DNA of 29,643 nt from Larix sibirica (Eukaryota > Streptophyta > Pinopsida > Pinales > Pinaceae), in NCBI GenBank assembly GCA_004151065.3, contig NWUY0300009771.1:61819-91461 (forward strand), read 5' to 3'. The notes beneath the pieces are model-generated. The model searched no databases, was not told the origin of the DNA, and was given only the letters and a program-made list of their open reading frames with translations. Within the stretch, counting starts at the first letter, position 1; each line of letters starts with the position of its first letter. The position numbers were made by a program, and so were the translations under genes. Of the stretch, positions 9,370 to 20,157 are shown one piece after another.

Positions 9370-10770
9370 ACCGAAGTGCTATATAGCATGATGCACCAAT
9401 GCATCCAAATAGTAAGAACACCAACGAACCAGTGCACATTATTATTACATGCATTGAAGTCAAAATAGCACGATGCAATTTCAAAAAATGTTTTTTTTCC
9501 ACAACAAAACTTTGTGGTGTGAATTAAGTACATAGATGCACCAGTTCACGAGGAATTAAAATGCACCGATTAAAATACAAAAACAACATAAATCCTTATT
9601 ATTTAAAAAAAATGCACATTGCTCCCGATATATCTAGCTACACCGATGTGCCAACATCATTTACGCACTAGTGTTCCTAATTAAAAAAGAGGGTTAATGT
9701 CAAAATACGTCGATGCAATTTGTAAAAAACATTTATTTTATTTTTTCCAGCAAAAACTATTGGGTGCGAGTGAGTGATATGGATGCACCAGTGGGTTTAA
9801 CAATCTAGTGCACCTCTTTTTGTCAAAATAACATGATGCCACTTCAAAAAATATTTTTGTTCCCCGACAAAAATTTGTGTTGCGTATTAAGTACATAGAT
9901 GCATTAGTGCGTGAGGAATTAAAATGCAATGCTTAAAAGACAAAAACATAAATTATTATTATTTAAAAAAAATGCACAGTAATCTTGTTCTATCTAGTTA
10001 CACGTGTGTGCCAACAGCATTGACGCACCGATGTGCCTAATTAAAAAAAGCACCGATGTCAAAATATCTCGATGCAATTTGTAAAAAAAAAAAAATTATT
10101 TTTCCTAGCGAAATTTTTTGGTGTGTATGTATGATACGAACACACCATTGCATTTAACAATCCAACTCACTGCTTTATGTCAAAATAGTACAATGCCATT
10201 TAAAAAATTATACATTGCTTTTCCTAGCAAAACTTTGCAGTGCGTATGAAGTACATAGACACACCGGTGCATGAGGAATTCAACTGCACTGATTAAAAAG
10301 ACATAAATTCTTATTATTTAAAAAACACATAGTGCTTCCAATCTGTCTAGAAACATCGGTGCACCATCATCATTGACGGACCGGTGCGCCTAATTTAAAA
10401 AAAAAAACATTGATGTCAAAATACCTTGATGCAATTTGTAAAAATGTTTATTTTATTTTCTAGAAAAATTATTCGGTGTGTGTGAATGATACATACACAT
10501 CGGTGTGCTTAAGAATCCAACGCACCACTTTATGTCAAAATAGCACGATGCAATTTCAAAAAATATAATTTTTTTACCAGAAAAACTTTGTAGTACGTAT
10601 TATGTACATAGATGCACTAGTGAATGAGGAATTAAAATGCATCGATTAAAAGGCATAAAAAAACATAAATGCTTGTTATTTAAAAAAAACATGGTTCTCC
10701 TTATCTATATAGCAACATCGGTGTGTCAATATCATGGACACACCCGTGCACCTAATTAAAAATCATTGCA
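9370..10770. repeat. Tandem array of ~360-bp units with 120/240 substructure (copy 1)
   Basis: The word TCAAAATA followed by a GATGC-containing block occurs at 9460, 9700, 9823, 10059, 10180, 10416 and 10535, so spacings alternate between about 240 and 120. The word GTACATA recurs at 9528, 9891, 10251 and 10604. This gives a unit of 353-363 bp in about 3.7 copies. The units are studded with GCACCG, CGGTGC, GCACCAGTG and similar words in both orientations. No coding frame persists. It may be the subterminal repeat region of the CACTA-like element or an independent satellite. Confidence 0.8.
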
Positions 10771-11230
10771 TAATTTGGATTACTGCATGCATGATATGGG
10801 GCACGCGGTCGTTGCCTCCATATGGGTTTTCATATGTGCTAAGGAGTGAGGGAAATTACTCCGCACTCTTCTTTTTTCTTTTCCCTATGAGTGTTCGACT
10901 TTGCACTACATTGGTAATCATGAAGGGACACGGAGGAATTTTTTGGAATGGATTGAAAATTTCTTCGATGGATAGAGATTAATGTTAAAATTTGCAGCTT
11001 GATCAAAGAGAATTGGAAGGGTTCTAGTCATTTGTTGGATTCTACTCTGCATCTACATTCATTCCACAACGTGATGTAGGTAGGGGGTCTTTGCTGGGGA
11101 CATTCAGACTATGGAGGGAAGATTGACACGCCCATATTAATATCGGAAGAAATGAGATATTGAAGGGTAATTTCAATTAGCAATGTCATAGTGTATGGAA
11201 TTTCCTTGTGCGAAACTCTTGCCAATTTAG
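10771..11230. other. Stretch without a recognised gene (copy 1)
   Basis: The only long frame here (10734-10982, 82 codons) begins inside the tandem array and shows no domain. Base composition is less AT-rich than the first half of the segment. Nothing else was recognised. Confidence 0.4.
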
Positions 11231-11490
11231 TGGTGGACAAGAGTGTTTAATAGAGGTATTCCTTGTGGGAGACCCATTATAAATTAAGTGGTGTTAAATT
11301 TGAAAAAGATGGAAGGTGAATAGGGAAGGGTTAAGAAGACAGAGCCAGATGCGGGAGATCTTGAGGGAATGAGAAAGGAAATGCGTGGGTTTAGGAGATA
11401 GCCGAAGAATATAGAAAATGTGATGGAGTGGCTTAACTTCCAAGTGGAAATGGAGGAACATCTATGTGGTCGAATGGAAAACTGATTAGC
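11231..11490 (+). pseudogene. Upstream member of a coiled-coil-coding repeat pair (copy 1)
   Basis: This roughly 255-base segment resembles 12143-12402 (offset 912-914), starting at TGGTGGACAAGAGT. An ATG at 11309 opens a frame beginning MEGE, then stop, then GRVKK. It keeps the later blocks IENVMEWL and FQVEMEEHLCGRMEN, with several stops. It is more decayed than its partner. See the partner entry for the possible origin. Confidence 0.5.
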
Positions 11491-12142
11491 GACTATTAGA
11501 GAAAATAACCCTCTACCTATCCACGTAGAACTTGATCTGATGACTCTAGTGGGCCAAGACCATCCAAATTGACCACATGAGTCAACCTTGACTTGTATTC
11601 CTAGAATTGGGGGTGCATTCCCTAATTTGACGAATTATTCCCTGATTTTAGGAGTGACTAAGCCTAGAACTGGTTGAGGACGAGATTGACTCCACTAATG
11701 TAGGTTCTAACCGATCCGAAATAACCCTAAGCACCCCAATTGAGTGATTTTAGGGATTTGCTTGCACATACAGTTAGTTGCTTGCACATCACTAAGTCAA
11801 AACTAGTAATGGGGAGTCTTGGGTCAGTTAAACTCAATCTAGGTGAGTGTTCATGGATAACTAAGTATTTTTGGGTCTAGTTAATCCTGACTAGTATCCA
11901 AGCACTATATGATCAATTCGAATAGCCTCCTGACCTAATTCGAATTTCCTTTTTATATATTTTGTTCACCTCCATTCGTTACAATTAATGAAATGCAACA
12001 TTATTTTCTTCTTATGCTTCTAGTTTTTTGTGTAATGATATATGATGTCTCATTTGTTTACATGATTAGTTGATTATTGATTTGATTTTTGCAATATATG
12101 CCTTTAGTTTATGTGCCTAGATCTATATGCTCAAATCTTCGA
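11491..12142. other. Spacer between the repeat pair, possibly LTR-like (copy 1)
   Basis: About 650 bases contain a TATA-like TTTTTATATATTTTG near 11950, then AATTAATGAAATGCAACATT. That layout resembles the promoter and 3' end of a plant LTR. No TG...CA limits, primer-binding site or second LTR could be fixed, so this is only a suggestion. No gene is seen. Confidence 0.25.
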
Positions 12143-12453
12143 TGGTGGACAAGAGTCTTTGACAAAGGTATTCCCTATGGGCGATCCATTATATGAATTA
12201 TTTGGTGTTAAATTTGATAGAGATGGAAGGTGAACAGGGCAGGGTTAAGGAGATAGAGCTGTATGTGGGAGAGCTTGCAATAATGAGAAAGGGAATGCAT
12301 CAGTTTGGAAGATAGCTGGAGAAGATAGAAAATATCATGGAGCGGCTTAGATTCCAAGCGGAAATAGAGGAACGTCTACATGGTCGGATGGAAAATCGAC
12401 TGAAGACACAAGAAGAGAGAATAGCTCATCTGATGATGGAAAATGAGCAATGA
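12143..12453 (+). pseudogene. Coiled-coil protein remnant, gag-like (copy 1)
   Basis: An ATG at 12223 opens a 76-codon frame, interrupted once by TAG at 12313-12315 and ending at TGA 12451-12453. Residues are strongly charged and heptad-like: GRVKEIELYVGELAIMRKG before the stop, then EKIENIMERLRFQAEIEERL and HGRMENRLKTQEERIAHLM. This looks like a coiled coil, such as occurs near the start of retrotransposon gag proteins. A short overlapping frame just upstream begins MGDPLYELFGVKFDRDG. No zinc knuckle or protease is nearby. Function is unknown, and the gag link is inference. Confidence 0.45.
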
Positions 12454-12539
12454 TAGTCTCTACTATAGGAATTGGATTTCAGTCAACAATCTAGTTTGGT
12501 GGAATTTTCAAATTCGAACATTTGGAGTCTAATATTGTG

Positions 12540-12770
12540 CAACAGATAGCAATGCACTGCCCATGGTGCACGTATCATTATATCAAGCGCACTGTGCATA
12601 TCCAAATACAAAAGAATAAAATTTTATTTTTTCAACAACGTCGGTGCTCTGTATATATACGAGCACACCGCTAGTGGTTCGTTTGTATATATACATTACA
12701 CCAATTAAATAACAAACAAATGTTAGTTTCCAATATATCGGTGCTCTAAAGTCTATTGATCATATTGTCA
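12540..12770. repeat. Second cluster of GCAC/CGGTGC motifs upstream of the LINE (copy 1)
   Basis: Words such as GCACTGCCCATGGTGCACG, GTCGGTGCTCTG, GAGCACACCG and ATCGGTGCTCTAAAG occur within about 220 bases. They recall the motif family of the array at 9370-10770, without its 360-bp order. They might be the other subterminal part of the same element, now cut by the LINE. No gene is seen. Confidence 0.35.
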
Positions 12771-12774
12771 ATGA

Positions 12775-14176
12775 ACTCGAGGTCTGCTAGGGTTTAAACC
12801 AGCACCGCATGCACTCTGGCCTCATGGGCCTCTCCTGCAGCCCTGATGGACCCTCCTCTAGAGCTGAGTCCTACTGAGAAAGGGTGTAGACTCGATGAGG
12901 CCTTCCGAGCACTAGTAGCAGCAACTCCGCCGTTGCAGCCGGCCGCCCTGCCTTTGAATGATGCCTTTGTTAAAAGAACAGCAGCTCCGCAGATCCAGAT
13001 CATGTCAGCAGCTTCACGTCTGAAAGCCTTGTCTCTGAGCAAGAGAAGCTTGATAGGTCAGTTTACTGGGATCTGGCCTTCCCCCAAAACCATGGACACC
13101 TGGATTAACAAAAATTGGATGCCCTTGATCTCCGGGGGACTGCAACACTACTTTTGTGGTAAGGACTTCTTTACCTTTCTTTTTGAACACAAAATCGATC
13201 GTGATCTTATTTTCAGAAGTGGTCCATACTTCCTTGGCACCCGCGGTCTTTATCTAAACCGGTGGAGCCTCTCCTTTGATTCGGAGAAAGACGTCCCTTT
13301 TGCATTTCCTATTTGGGTTCGCCTTGCTCATCTTCCACTCCATTGTTGGAATGACGAAACTTTGCAGGCTATTGGGAATGCTCTCGGCACCTTCATTGAC
13401 AAAGCTAAGCCCAAAAGGCCTCTGTTTTCCTGTGCTCGAATCTGTGTGGAAGTGGATCTGGAAAAAGGTCTGTCGGAAGTAGTTAACTTACAAATGGAGG
13501 GATGGGAACATTTGCAGAAAGTAGACTATGAGCAGCTACCCTTTAAATGTAAGAAATGTCACGAGTATGGACATTTCATGAAAAACTGTCCCAAAGCCGC
13601 AACTAAAGCTCAGGAACAACACTAGGAGGAAGGATGGAAACAAATGAAGAGAGGAAGGAAAAATGTACAGTCAACTGCCGCAACAGCTGGGTCGCATCAA
13701 GAGACAAACAAAGAAAAGGAGCAGATCGAGAAAAAAGTTTCAGACAACAATCAATTTCAAGCATTGGCCATGGAAGAAGGGGAAATTCCTACCGAGGAAA
13801 ATACTGAGACCGTACAAGAGACTGTTGCAGCAAGCATCCCCATCGATTCCTCCAACTCCCCCCCAAATAAGGACATGCAAGATGCGGCACTGGAAGGATT
13901 GCAGACCCCTGGAGGCACCTGGGCAGACAGGGTTAAAAAAATTAATGTTATGCCTCAAATATTCTCCCCAGAATCCTCGTCGTCCCAGGAGCATTTGGAC
14001 TTACAGGATGTTCCAAATATGAGGGGCAAAAAAAAAATGAGGCAACTCCAGGAGCAGGAAGCAGAAAGAGAAATGGAATTAGGGACACAAAAGAGCATAG
14101 AAGACACTAAGTTGTTACAATTCAACAAGGAGGATCTAAACCGGATGGCAAGCCTCGAGCAGGGTCACATTCCAGT
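12775..14176 (+). mobile_element. L1-type LINE, truncated after ORF1 (copy 1)
   Basis: Base composition turns GC-richer near 12775, taken as the approximate 5' limit. The element is cut at 14176, just before the ORF1 stop and ORF2 start seen in copy 2, and is followed by 'n' and then the start of copy 2 of the segment. ORF2 is therefore absent here. The 5' two-thirds matches copy 2 base for base as far as I could check, while the last 640 bases come from a clearly diverged relative. Confidence 0.85.
12846..14176 (+). pseudogene. LINE ORF1 protein: DUF4283-like domain plus CCHC zinc knuckle (copy 1)
   Basis: This is the RNA-binding protein of a plant L1 LINE. The start at ATG 12846 gives MDPPLELSPTEKGC. 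Residues of about 60-205 resemble DUF4283 (LIGQFTGIWPSPKTMDTWIN, RSGPYFLGTRGLYLNRW, FPIWVRLAHLPLHCW). Residues 235-248 form a zinc knuckle, CKKCHEYGHFMKNC (C-x2-C-x4-H-x4-C). An in-frame TAG at 13623-13625 interrupts the frame; beyond it the same frame stays open, rich in Glu, Lys and Gln, to the break at 14176. Relative to copy 2 it lacks 7 bases near 14128, which changes the frame of the last residues. Broken and incomplete. Confidence 0.85.
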
Positions 14177-14177
14177 N
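14177..14177. other. Ambiguous base at the junction of the two 10.8-kb copies
   Basis: A single 'n' separates TTCCAGT (LINE ORF1 end, matching 24964-24970) from TTCAAATTATTTA (matching 3390 onward). An unresolved base exactly at a join of this kind is typical of a scaffolding or gap-closing event. Confidence 0.9.
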
Positions 14178-14449
14178 TTCAAATTATTTAAATTGGTCTA
14201 ACCTCACAAACATCTAAATTGCGATGATGGAACGCCTTGTTTTTTATGTTGTGAAGATATCATCGCAACTGTGACAATCGTCGGGGACAAAAAGAGGAAA
14301 AAATATTAAATTTGTTTATTTCAAATTATTTATATTTGTATAACCTCACAAACATCAAAATTATGAAAATAGAACATCATATTCCGATGTAGTGAAAGTA
14401 TCATCCCAATTGCAACGATTGTCAAGGACACAAATAGAAAAAAAGTTTA
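14178..14449. repeat. Two-unit tandem repeat, period 142 bp (copy 2)
   Basis: Counterpart of 3389-3661. Its first unit begins directly at the ambiguous base, so the join sits at the edge of a locally repeated sequence. Confidence 0.75.
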
Positions 14450-14652
14450 ATTCTAAACATTTTGAAAAAAATCTAACATTACAATGGATTTTTGTCAAAA
14501 ACGTCAGAATTTGCACCCAGATGTAGTAGTGGAAGAGAAAACCATGGTTGTCTAACATGGAAAACAACATATAGCAAATGATAAAAAGAGATAAACATAA
14601 AATTTGGATAAATGCAGAGATATTAAATCTCATTTAAGGCACGTGGTACTTA

Positions 14653-15138
14653 CTATTGTATTTTTATCTTTTGGATTTCCCTACTTAAGGCATAACTCAT
14701 ATTGGATGTTTTTTTATGGCAAGAGGTGACAATTGCACCAATAAATATGACTATATAGGTTGCATAAAACGTAAGTAGGTCAAGTATAGTGATATCTAGA
14801 TTAAGATGGAGATCCATGCAAACTTTGCTAATTTATTGTACTATATTGTTGGTGTTGAAAATAATACAATATTCAACATCACCCTTTTCAAATGAAGTCT
14901 TATGTTGAATCCAAAAGTTCTTAATGTGAACATTATTATCATGTGCGAATGAAGAAGGAAACCATGGTATCATATTGTTGCTTATATTGACTATTATGGC
15001 AAGTTGTCCATGTCCATCGACAAGATTAGCATGGACAAGTTATGTTCTTGTTGGAGAGTTTGCATTTTTGTAGTAAGTGGGTCCATATGAAACTAGTACA
15101 TCACCTTTAAACACATCATCTGGCATGTGCATGAAAAG
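14653..15138 (-). pseudogene. RPA-like OB-fold protein remnant (copy 2)
   Basis: Same content as 3865-4350, including the two in-frame stops and the motifs VHIKNFWIQHKTSFEKGD and EYCIIFNT. I found no difference between the copies here. Confidence 0.5.
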
Positions 15139-15671
15139 TAGGACAACTAACATTGTTTTTTGTATGCATTTGGAGCTGAAGTAGCAAAAAAAATCGATAA
15201 ATATACATATTAAGCATGAAACTTTGGTTCTTTTTCCAAAAGCACATAAAGGACTTGTTGCATATGGTAGGAGAAAAAAAATCCTACAATCTGAATGTTT
15301 GAAATAACATGTTAATGATATGCAAGGAGAAAATCTTACACTCCTATTAAATGCCTTTAAATCAACTCGAAATAAAGAACATTCCTTCTACCTAATTCTA
15401 GAGCACATTTTTTTCTAGGAATTTGATTTTAAAATTTATTTTAACTAGAAATTGTAATCTTGCTAATCATGGAATATAAATTTAAATCCATAAACTATAA
15501 TTCTAATGTAAAATTGAAGTTTTTAAAATGACTCAACTGATGGAAATCACAATTTAAACCATAGAGATATGTGATTGTATTTTGCTAACTCTCCATAACC
15601 TATATTTCTAAGTTATACTTTTTAAATAAAAATGGTATTTTTAAATCAATTATGATATAAAATTGTCCATT

Positions 15672-15863
15672 GGACGTAGCAGCTTGGGTGGTTGGGAAGA
15701 CTAATTTTTACCCTCCCCACATAGGTTCAATCCTTGTGAGTGACATGTTGAGCTCTTAAATGGGCATATTTGATGCTCAGTGTTGAGCTACCTTTCTAGC
15801 GACAATATCCAGCCTTCCCACATTCCTAGCGGAATACCAAGGGGGGTTTCTATGGATGTAGTG
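15672..15863 (+). mobile_element. tRNA-derived SINE (copy 2)
   Basis: Counterpart of 4884-5075, with the same box A-like and box B (GGTTCAATCC) elements. Confidence 0.6.
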
Positions 15864-18153
15864 ATTACAATATAAACAACAAAACTATACAACTGGATTA
15901 GAATTTTTTAATAGCCACAAACACAAGAATTATTATAAGTGAAATAACAAGCAAGTGGTTAAACCTTAATTGTTTGAAAAATTGAAAGTGAATGATGTAG
16001 ACAATCTAAGCCCCAAAGAGAACAATCAGTGCTTATTAAGCATGTGCTTACTTTTGATCGTTGAGATTCTAACTCAAAATCAAAATTTGTTCAATCGACT
16101 TATGTTTTCTTTGATGGAAAGAGCAATTAAACTTTTGTCCATCTTGAAGAATGTCTAATAAATTTATTGAGCTTTGTAGCAAATACCTTGTTTAAAATTT
16201 GTGATTAGAGAAGTTAGTTATTGTTTATTTGAATTTTGCATTACCAAATTGAAAAATATATCTTTGAATTTGTGACTCATTTTTAAAGGAAATATAACTC
16301 TTCAACAACGCACAATATTTAATAGTTAAGATATTAACTTTAAGATATGACATATTTGAACATGAATTGTATAATTTGATACTATATTAAAATTGGAAGC
16401 AAATGATTATATCCAAAGGTACTAAAACATATAGTATGAGTACTTCCAGAATCATAATATACTTAGAAAAAAAATCAATATATATCCATGCATTGATATT
16501 ATCTAGATGTTGAAAGAAAAGAGCATATTATCGTAGTGACAATATATGTATTTAAGTTTTCAATATTTCATATCAAAGCAAGGCTACTATAAGCATATGC
16601 TTATAAATTTCTGAGAAATAATGTAGTTTTCAAAGTGAACAAAATATTAGTTTGTAATGTCTTAAGGCTATCAAAATAATAGAGTAGATGGGGAGACAAT
16701 AAAGCATATAAGGCAATAGAGGAAATATGTTTTATGGAGCACAAAATTCTTACATGTTGTATTTTTCTTTTTTTTAATGGAAAAAGTGCTAATGCTGTGT
16801 GTTTTATGATGCCATCATAAAGGTACAGAAGGAATAATAATACATGATATCATGATATTGTTAGGAAGAAAACTAGAAACAATGGTCAATTAGTCAAAAT
16901 AGTAAAAAATATATTTATGTTATTAAAAAAAAATAGAAAAAGTAAAATTAAAAAAAAAATCTTTATATTGAATAATAATTAAAGCTATCTAATGTGACTG
17001 ATGTTTAATAACTAGCATTATGGGGAACAAAGATTTTAAGAATTTTTCTTTGAGAGCTTTTAAATATAAAACCTCGTGAATATCGTTTTGTGTACTTAAT
17101 GAATGACTAGTAGCATTTGAATTTGAAATTCATTTGTTACTAAGTTCCTAATTAAATATAGATGTTCAAATTAGGTTATGAATGCAAACCGACTCAAGTC
17201 AAAACAAATTCAATATAATAAAAATTACTTTTTAATGACAAATTAATTTTAAATTTAGCACAAAATGAGCAACGGATAAACTAATTGAAACAATAAACAT
17301 TGACAAATATAGTAAACATTATCATTGAATTACATACAAATATGGTGATATGAAAACAATGAATAGAAAATAACCTTAGAGCTAAAGAGGAGTGGTCGAA
17401 AATTTATGAAGATCCCTAAGGTAAGACAAAACCAATAAAGGAACAATTAGTTTTGCAAACCCATATATTTGCTTAGCAAGTGTTTCTAAAAAAATCAGGA
17501 CAATATGCAATAATCAGTAAAATGCACAAAGGCCATGGCATAAATAATAATGGTATATATTACCTATATATTGCCTAGAAACTAATGAGGAGTGAAAGGA
17601 AAGGGCTACAATGCGCAATATTGTATTACATATTGATATTGTAGTTTTTAAGGATAAAGGGATCCAATAATGTTGTTTTGTGGAAGTTGTAAATAATATA
17701 GGGTGCATGATTATGATATTCTATCTAGAAACTAGAAATTAGCATAAAGTTTTATTATTATTGGGAAAAAGTGCAAACAAAAAATAAATAAATTGATGAC
17801 AAAGTTTAAAAATGATTTCATAAAAGGAACTTGAATTGTGTTACCTAGTTGAAGCTCTTGTTTGTTGATTTTCAATGCTAGTGCAATGCATTTCATTGGA
17901 AAATATGTATAGCAATGCACAAGAAATATAAATGGAATTACAAGAGTCAATAGTTTTATAAAATGTCTAGAAAGTGCGGAGCTATGAAAAAAATGTAATA
18001 GTTGTGAAGACTTGTGCGACTAGTGACAAAATGCAAGATTGCTATTGTAGAGCAAATAGATGTGAGTTGTTTTTAGTGATGGGAGGGAATAGAGGTTTTA
18101 AGGTGTTAGGATCCATAAATGTCAAAAACGTTTTTAAAGGAATTAAAAGGAAA
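15864..18153. other. AT-rich stretch without a recognised gene (copy 2)
   Basis: Counterpart of 5076-7365. It contains one of the two differences that I found between the copies (16545 T against 5757 G). Confidence 0.45.
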
Positions 18154-18733
18154 ATAGCATGATGGTTAGTCCAGTAAGCCTCAAACATTTTTTAAATGCA
18201 ATTGTATTTTGGCAATGTTGTACAAAAGTGGTATATTAGCAAAGTAGTGTTAGTTGTTTCTTTGCTCAAATGCAATAATAAGTTATGGTTTTTCATAAAT
18301 GAAACAAGTTTTTCTCAGGTAATATTGTTTTGCAAGATGTTGAAGTTCAAATCACCAATGATTATGATGTGCTCAGTTGGTTGTATATGTGTTGTTACAA
18401 TGTTGATAAAGCAAAAAAGAGCTTCAATTGCTTAATTTGGCACAACATAAACATTATCCAACTTGAAAATAGTGTTATCAATATGAAACATAGTGACGAT
18501 TGATTCAACATTATTTGTGGTATAATTGATAGATTTTTCAATTACTATGTTCTTTTCAAAACATGTTAATATGCCATGGAAGTGAAAGTTTGGTAGGCAA
18601 TTGCACTGGTTGGCAATAAAACTATTATCTTCAATAATTGATATAATATGTTAGCTTCCATTAGCTCATAGTTAGCAAGGATATTTTCAATGTGAAATTG
18701 TAAGCTTTGTGAGTTCAATGAGAAAAATATTTT
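18154..18733 (-). pseudogene. AP-endonuclease-like (EEP) domain of a Helentron-type transposase (copy 2)
   Basis: Counterpart of 7366-7945 with the same motifs (SLNSQSLQFHIENIL, HIIIIGDLNFNIL, EAYWTNHHAIFL) and the same stops. The shared lesions mean the gene had decayed before the segment was copied, or that the copies are one locus assembled twice. Confidence 0.65.
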
Positions 18734-18814
18734 TCTTTAGGTATTGAATGCAAGCCATATTCAAAGTCCCAAGATGCATTTGTTTGGATTTTTTAACTTT
18801 TAGTGGCAAATTTG

Positions 18815-20016
18815 TCATTTTTTTTGTAATGATTCAATGTTTCTAACATGTGAAAGTGTTTTGTAGACAAGTCCATGTTGTTTAATTCCAAAAGGGTCAA
18901 ATTCTACACCATCCATTGTTAGACCTTGTGATCTATGTATCATTTGTGCACATGCCAATTGGACAAAAAATGTTGTCGAACAAATTGGATTTTGTTTTTA
19001 GAAGCCATCTGTATAGAGACTCTTGTGATAGGTGTCCAATTATGGGAAATTCCAATTGTAAAAAAATTGCACATTGTTTGTCATTGCACAACACCAATAG
19101 TAGGATCTATGAATTCAATCCAAATAATATCAACTTTGTTGATATTATTTTCTCCGAGACATCCTTTATTGCATAGTTTCCTCCAATTAACTTAACCAAC
19201 ATATTTTTATTTAGGACAATTGTTGAATGTAGCTCAATTTTATTTTTTCAAAGCCAATTATTTCAACCGAGCTTGTTTTGTTATCATGTGCTTTCAATGT
19301 ATATGTTTCACAAGTGCTAACAATTTTTTATTGTGTGCTTCAACATGTTTGTTCCTATGGAAAATGTACATAAATGTTGGATCTTCTGGTGGTTGCATGT
19401 AGCAATGCTTGTTTAAGTAGTTGATATCCGCTTTTGTTTCAGAGCAATTTCTAATTGTATTGAGAATACATATGACAAAAAATAATCTTGTCTCATGCCT
19501 TGCTTTAGCTCAAAGAATTTGGCAATCTTTCCAAAAAATTTATGGAAATTTTTCACTGCAGAAATTTGGTTGTTCAAAGACCAAGAGGCTTGCACAAGTT
19601 GTGCTTGATAAAGGTCACCATAGAAAATCATATCAATGTTTCCAAAAGGAAATGTTGGTGTGTGAAAAATTTATCTAAGCCTTGTGTATATGCTATATAG
19701 TATTCGATAACCTATCAATGATGCTTCATCGATAAACAAAAAATGAAATTGTTCATATTCTTTGGTCGAGGAATCTAATGTGCTCGAGCTCAATGGAAGC
19801 ATTTTTTTGGTAGGTGTAACGTTGAATATACTATAATTTTTTTTTCATTATATACAACTTTACCTATAAATGCAACAATAACTCCCTTTTTTAAAGAGGA
19901 TTGCTATCAAGTTGTTTGTTATAAAGAGAAGCATTCCTTGATGAATTGATTTTTCTATGCATGTATTGCTTGCTTCTACACCTCCATTAAGTAAAAAATG
20001 AATCGATGTGTCAGGC
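18815..20016 (-). pseudogene. PIF1-like helicase of a Helitron-like element, degenerate (copy 2)
   Basis: Counterpart of 8027-9228 with the same worn Walker A, Walker B (FLFIDEASLIG) and motifs V and VI (IHRSQGLTMD, HGLVYKTLSHVR), and the same stop and frameshift positions. It differs from copy 1 at 19074 (T against A at 8286). Confidence 0.8.
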
Positions 20017-20157
20017 ACTATAAGGAAATAACCTTGTAGTAGAGGTTATAGCGGATCCTTTACAAAAAACCCCCCATTTATTTGTTTATAGCAGAGGCTT
20101 CTAATGGAGGCGAGCAGGTGGAGGTTTTTTATCGATACACATAAACATAAGCAACGC
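20016..20157 (+). mobile_element. CACTA-like transposon terminus (copy 2)
   Basis: Counterpart of 9228-9369: CACTATAAGG at 20016 abuts the end of helicase homology. The other terminus is again not found. Confidence 0.4.

Larger units (their letters stand above)
3390..14176 (+). repeat. 10.8-kb tandem segmental duplication, copy 1
   Basis: This segment recurs head-to-tail at 14178-24970 with a constant offset of 10,788 bases until the LINE tail. Between 3390 and 13532 I found only two differences: 5757 G versus 16545 T, and 8286 A versus 19074 T. From 13533 on the copies differ by about 55 substitutions, a 1-base indel and a 7-base indel. The copy ends abruptly inside LINE ORF1 at 14176, followed by 'n' at 14177. 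It could be a real recent duplication or an assembly artefact; see the findings. Confidence 0.95.

Noticed and set aside
10734-10982. 82-codon plus-strand frame after the tandem array
   Set aside because: It starts inside the array, shows no domain, and the predicted peptide looks random.
12794-13042. Minus-strand 82-codon frame opposite LINE ORF1
   Set aside because: It is a shadow of the ORF1 coding strand, with no domain of its own.
13663-14022. 119-codon plus-strand frame inside the LINE ORF1 tail
   Set aside because: The original ORF1 frame carries the conserved charged tail through this region; this is an overlapping chance frame.
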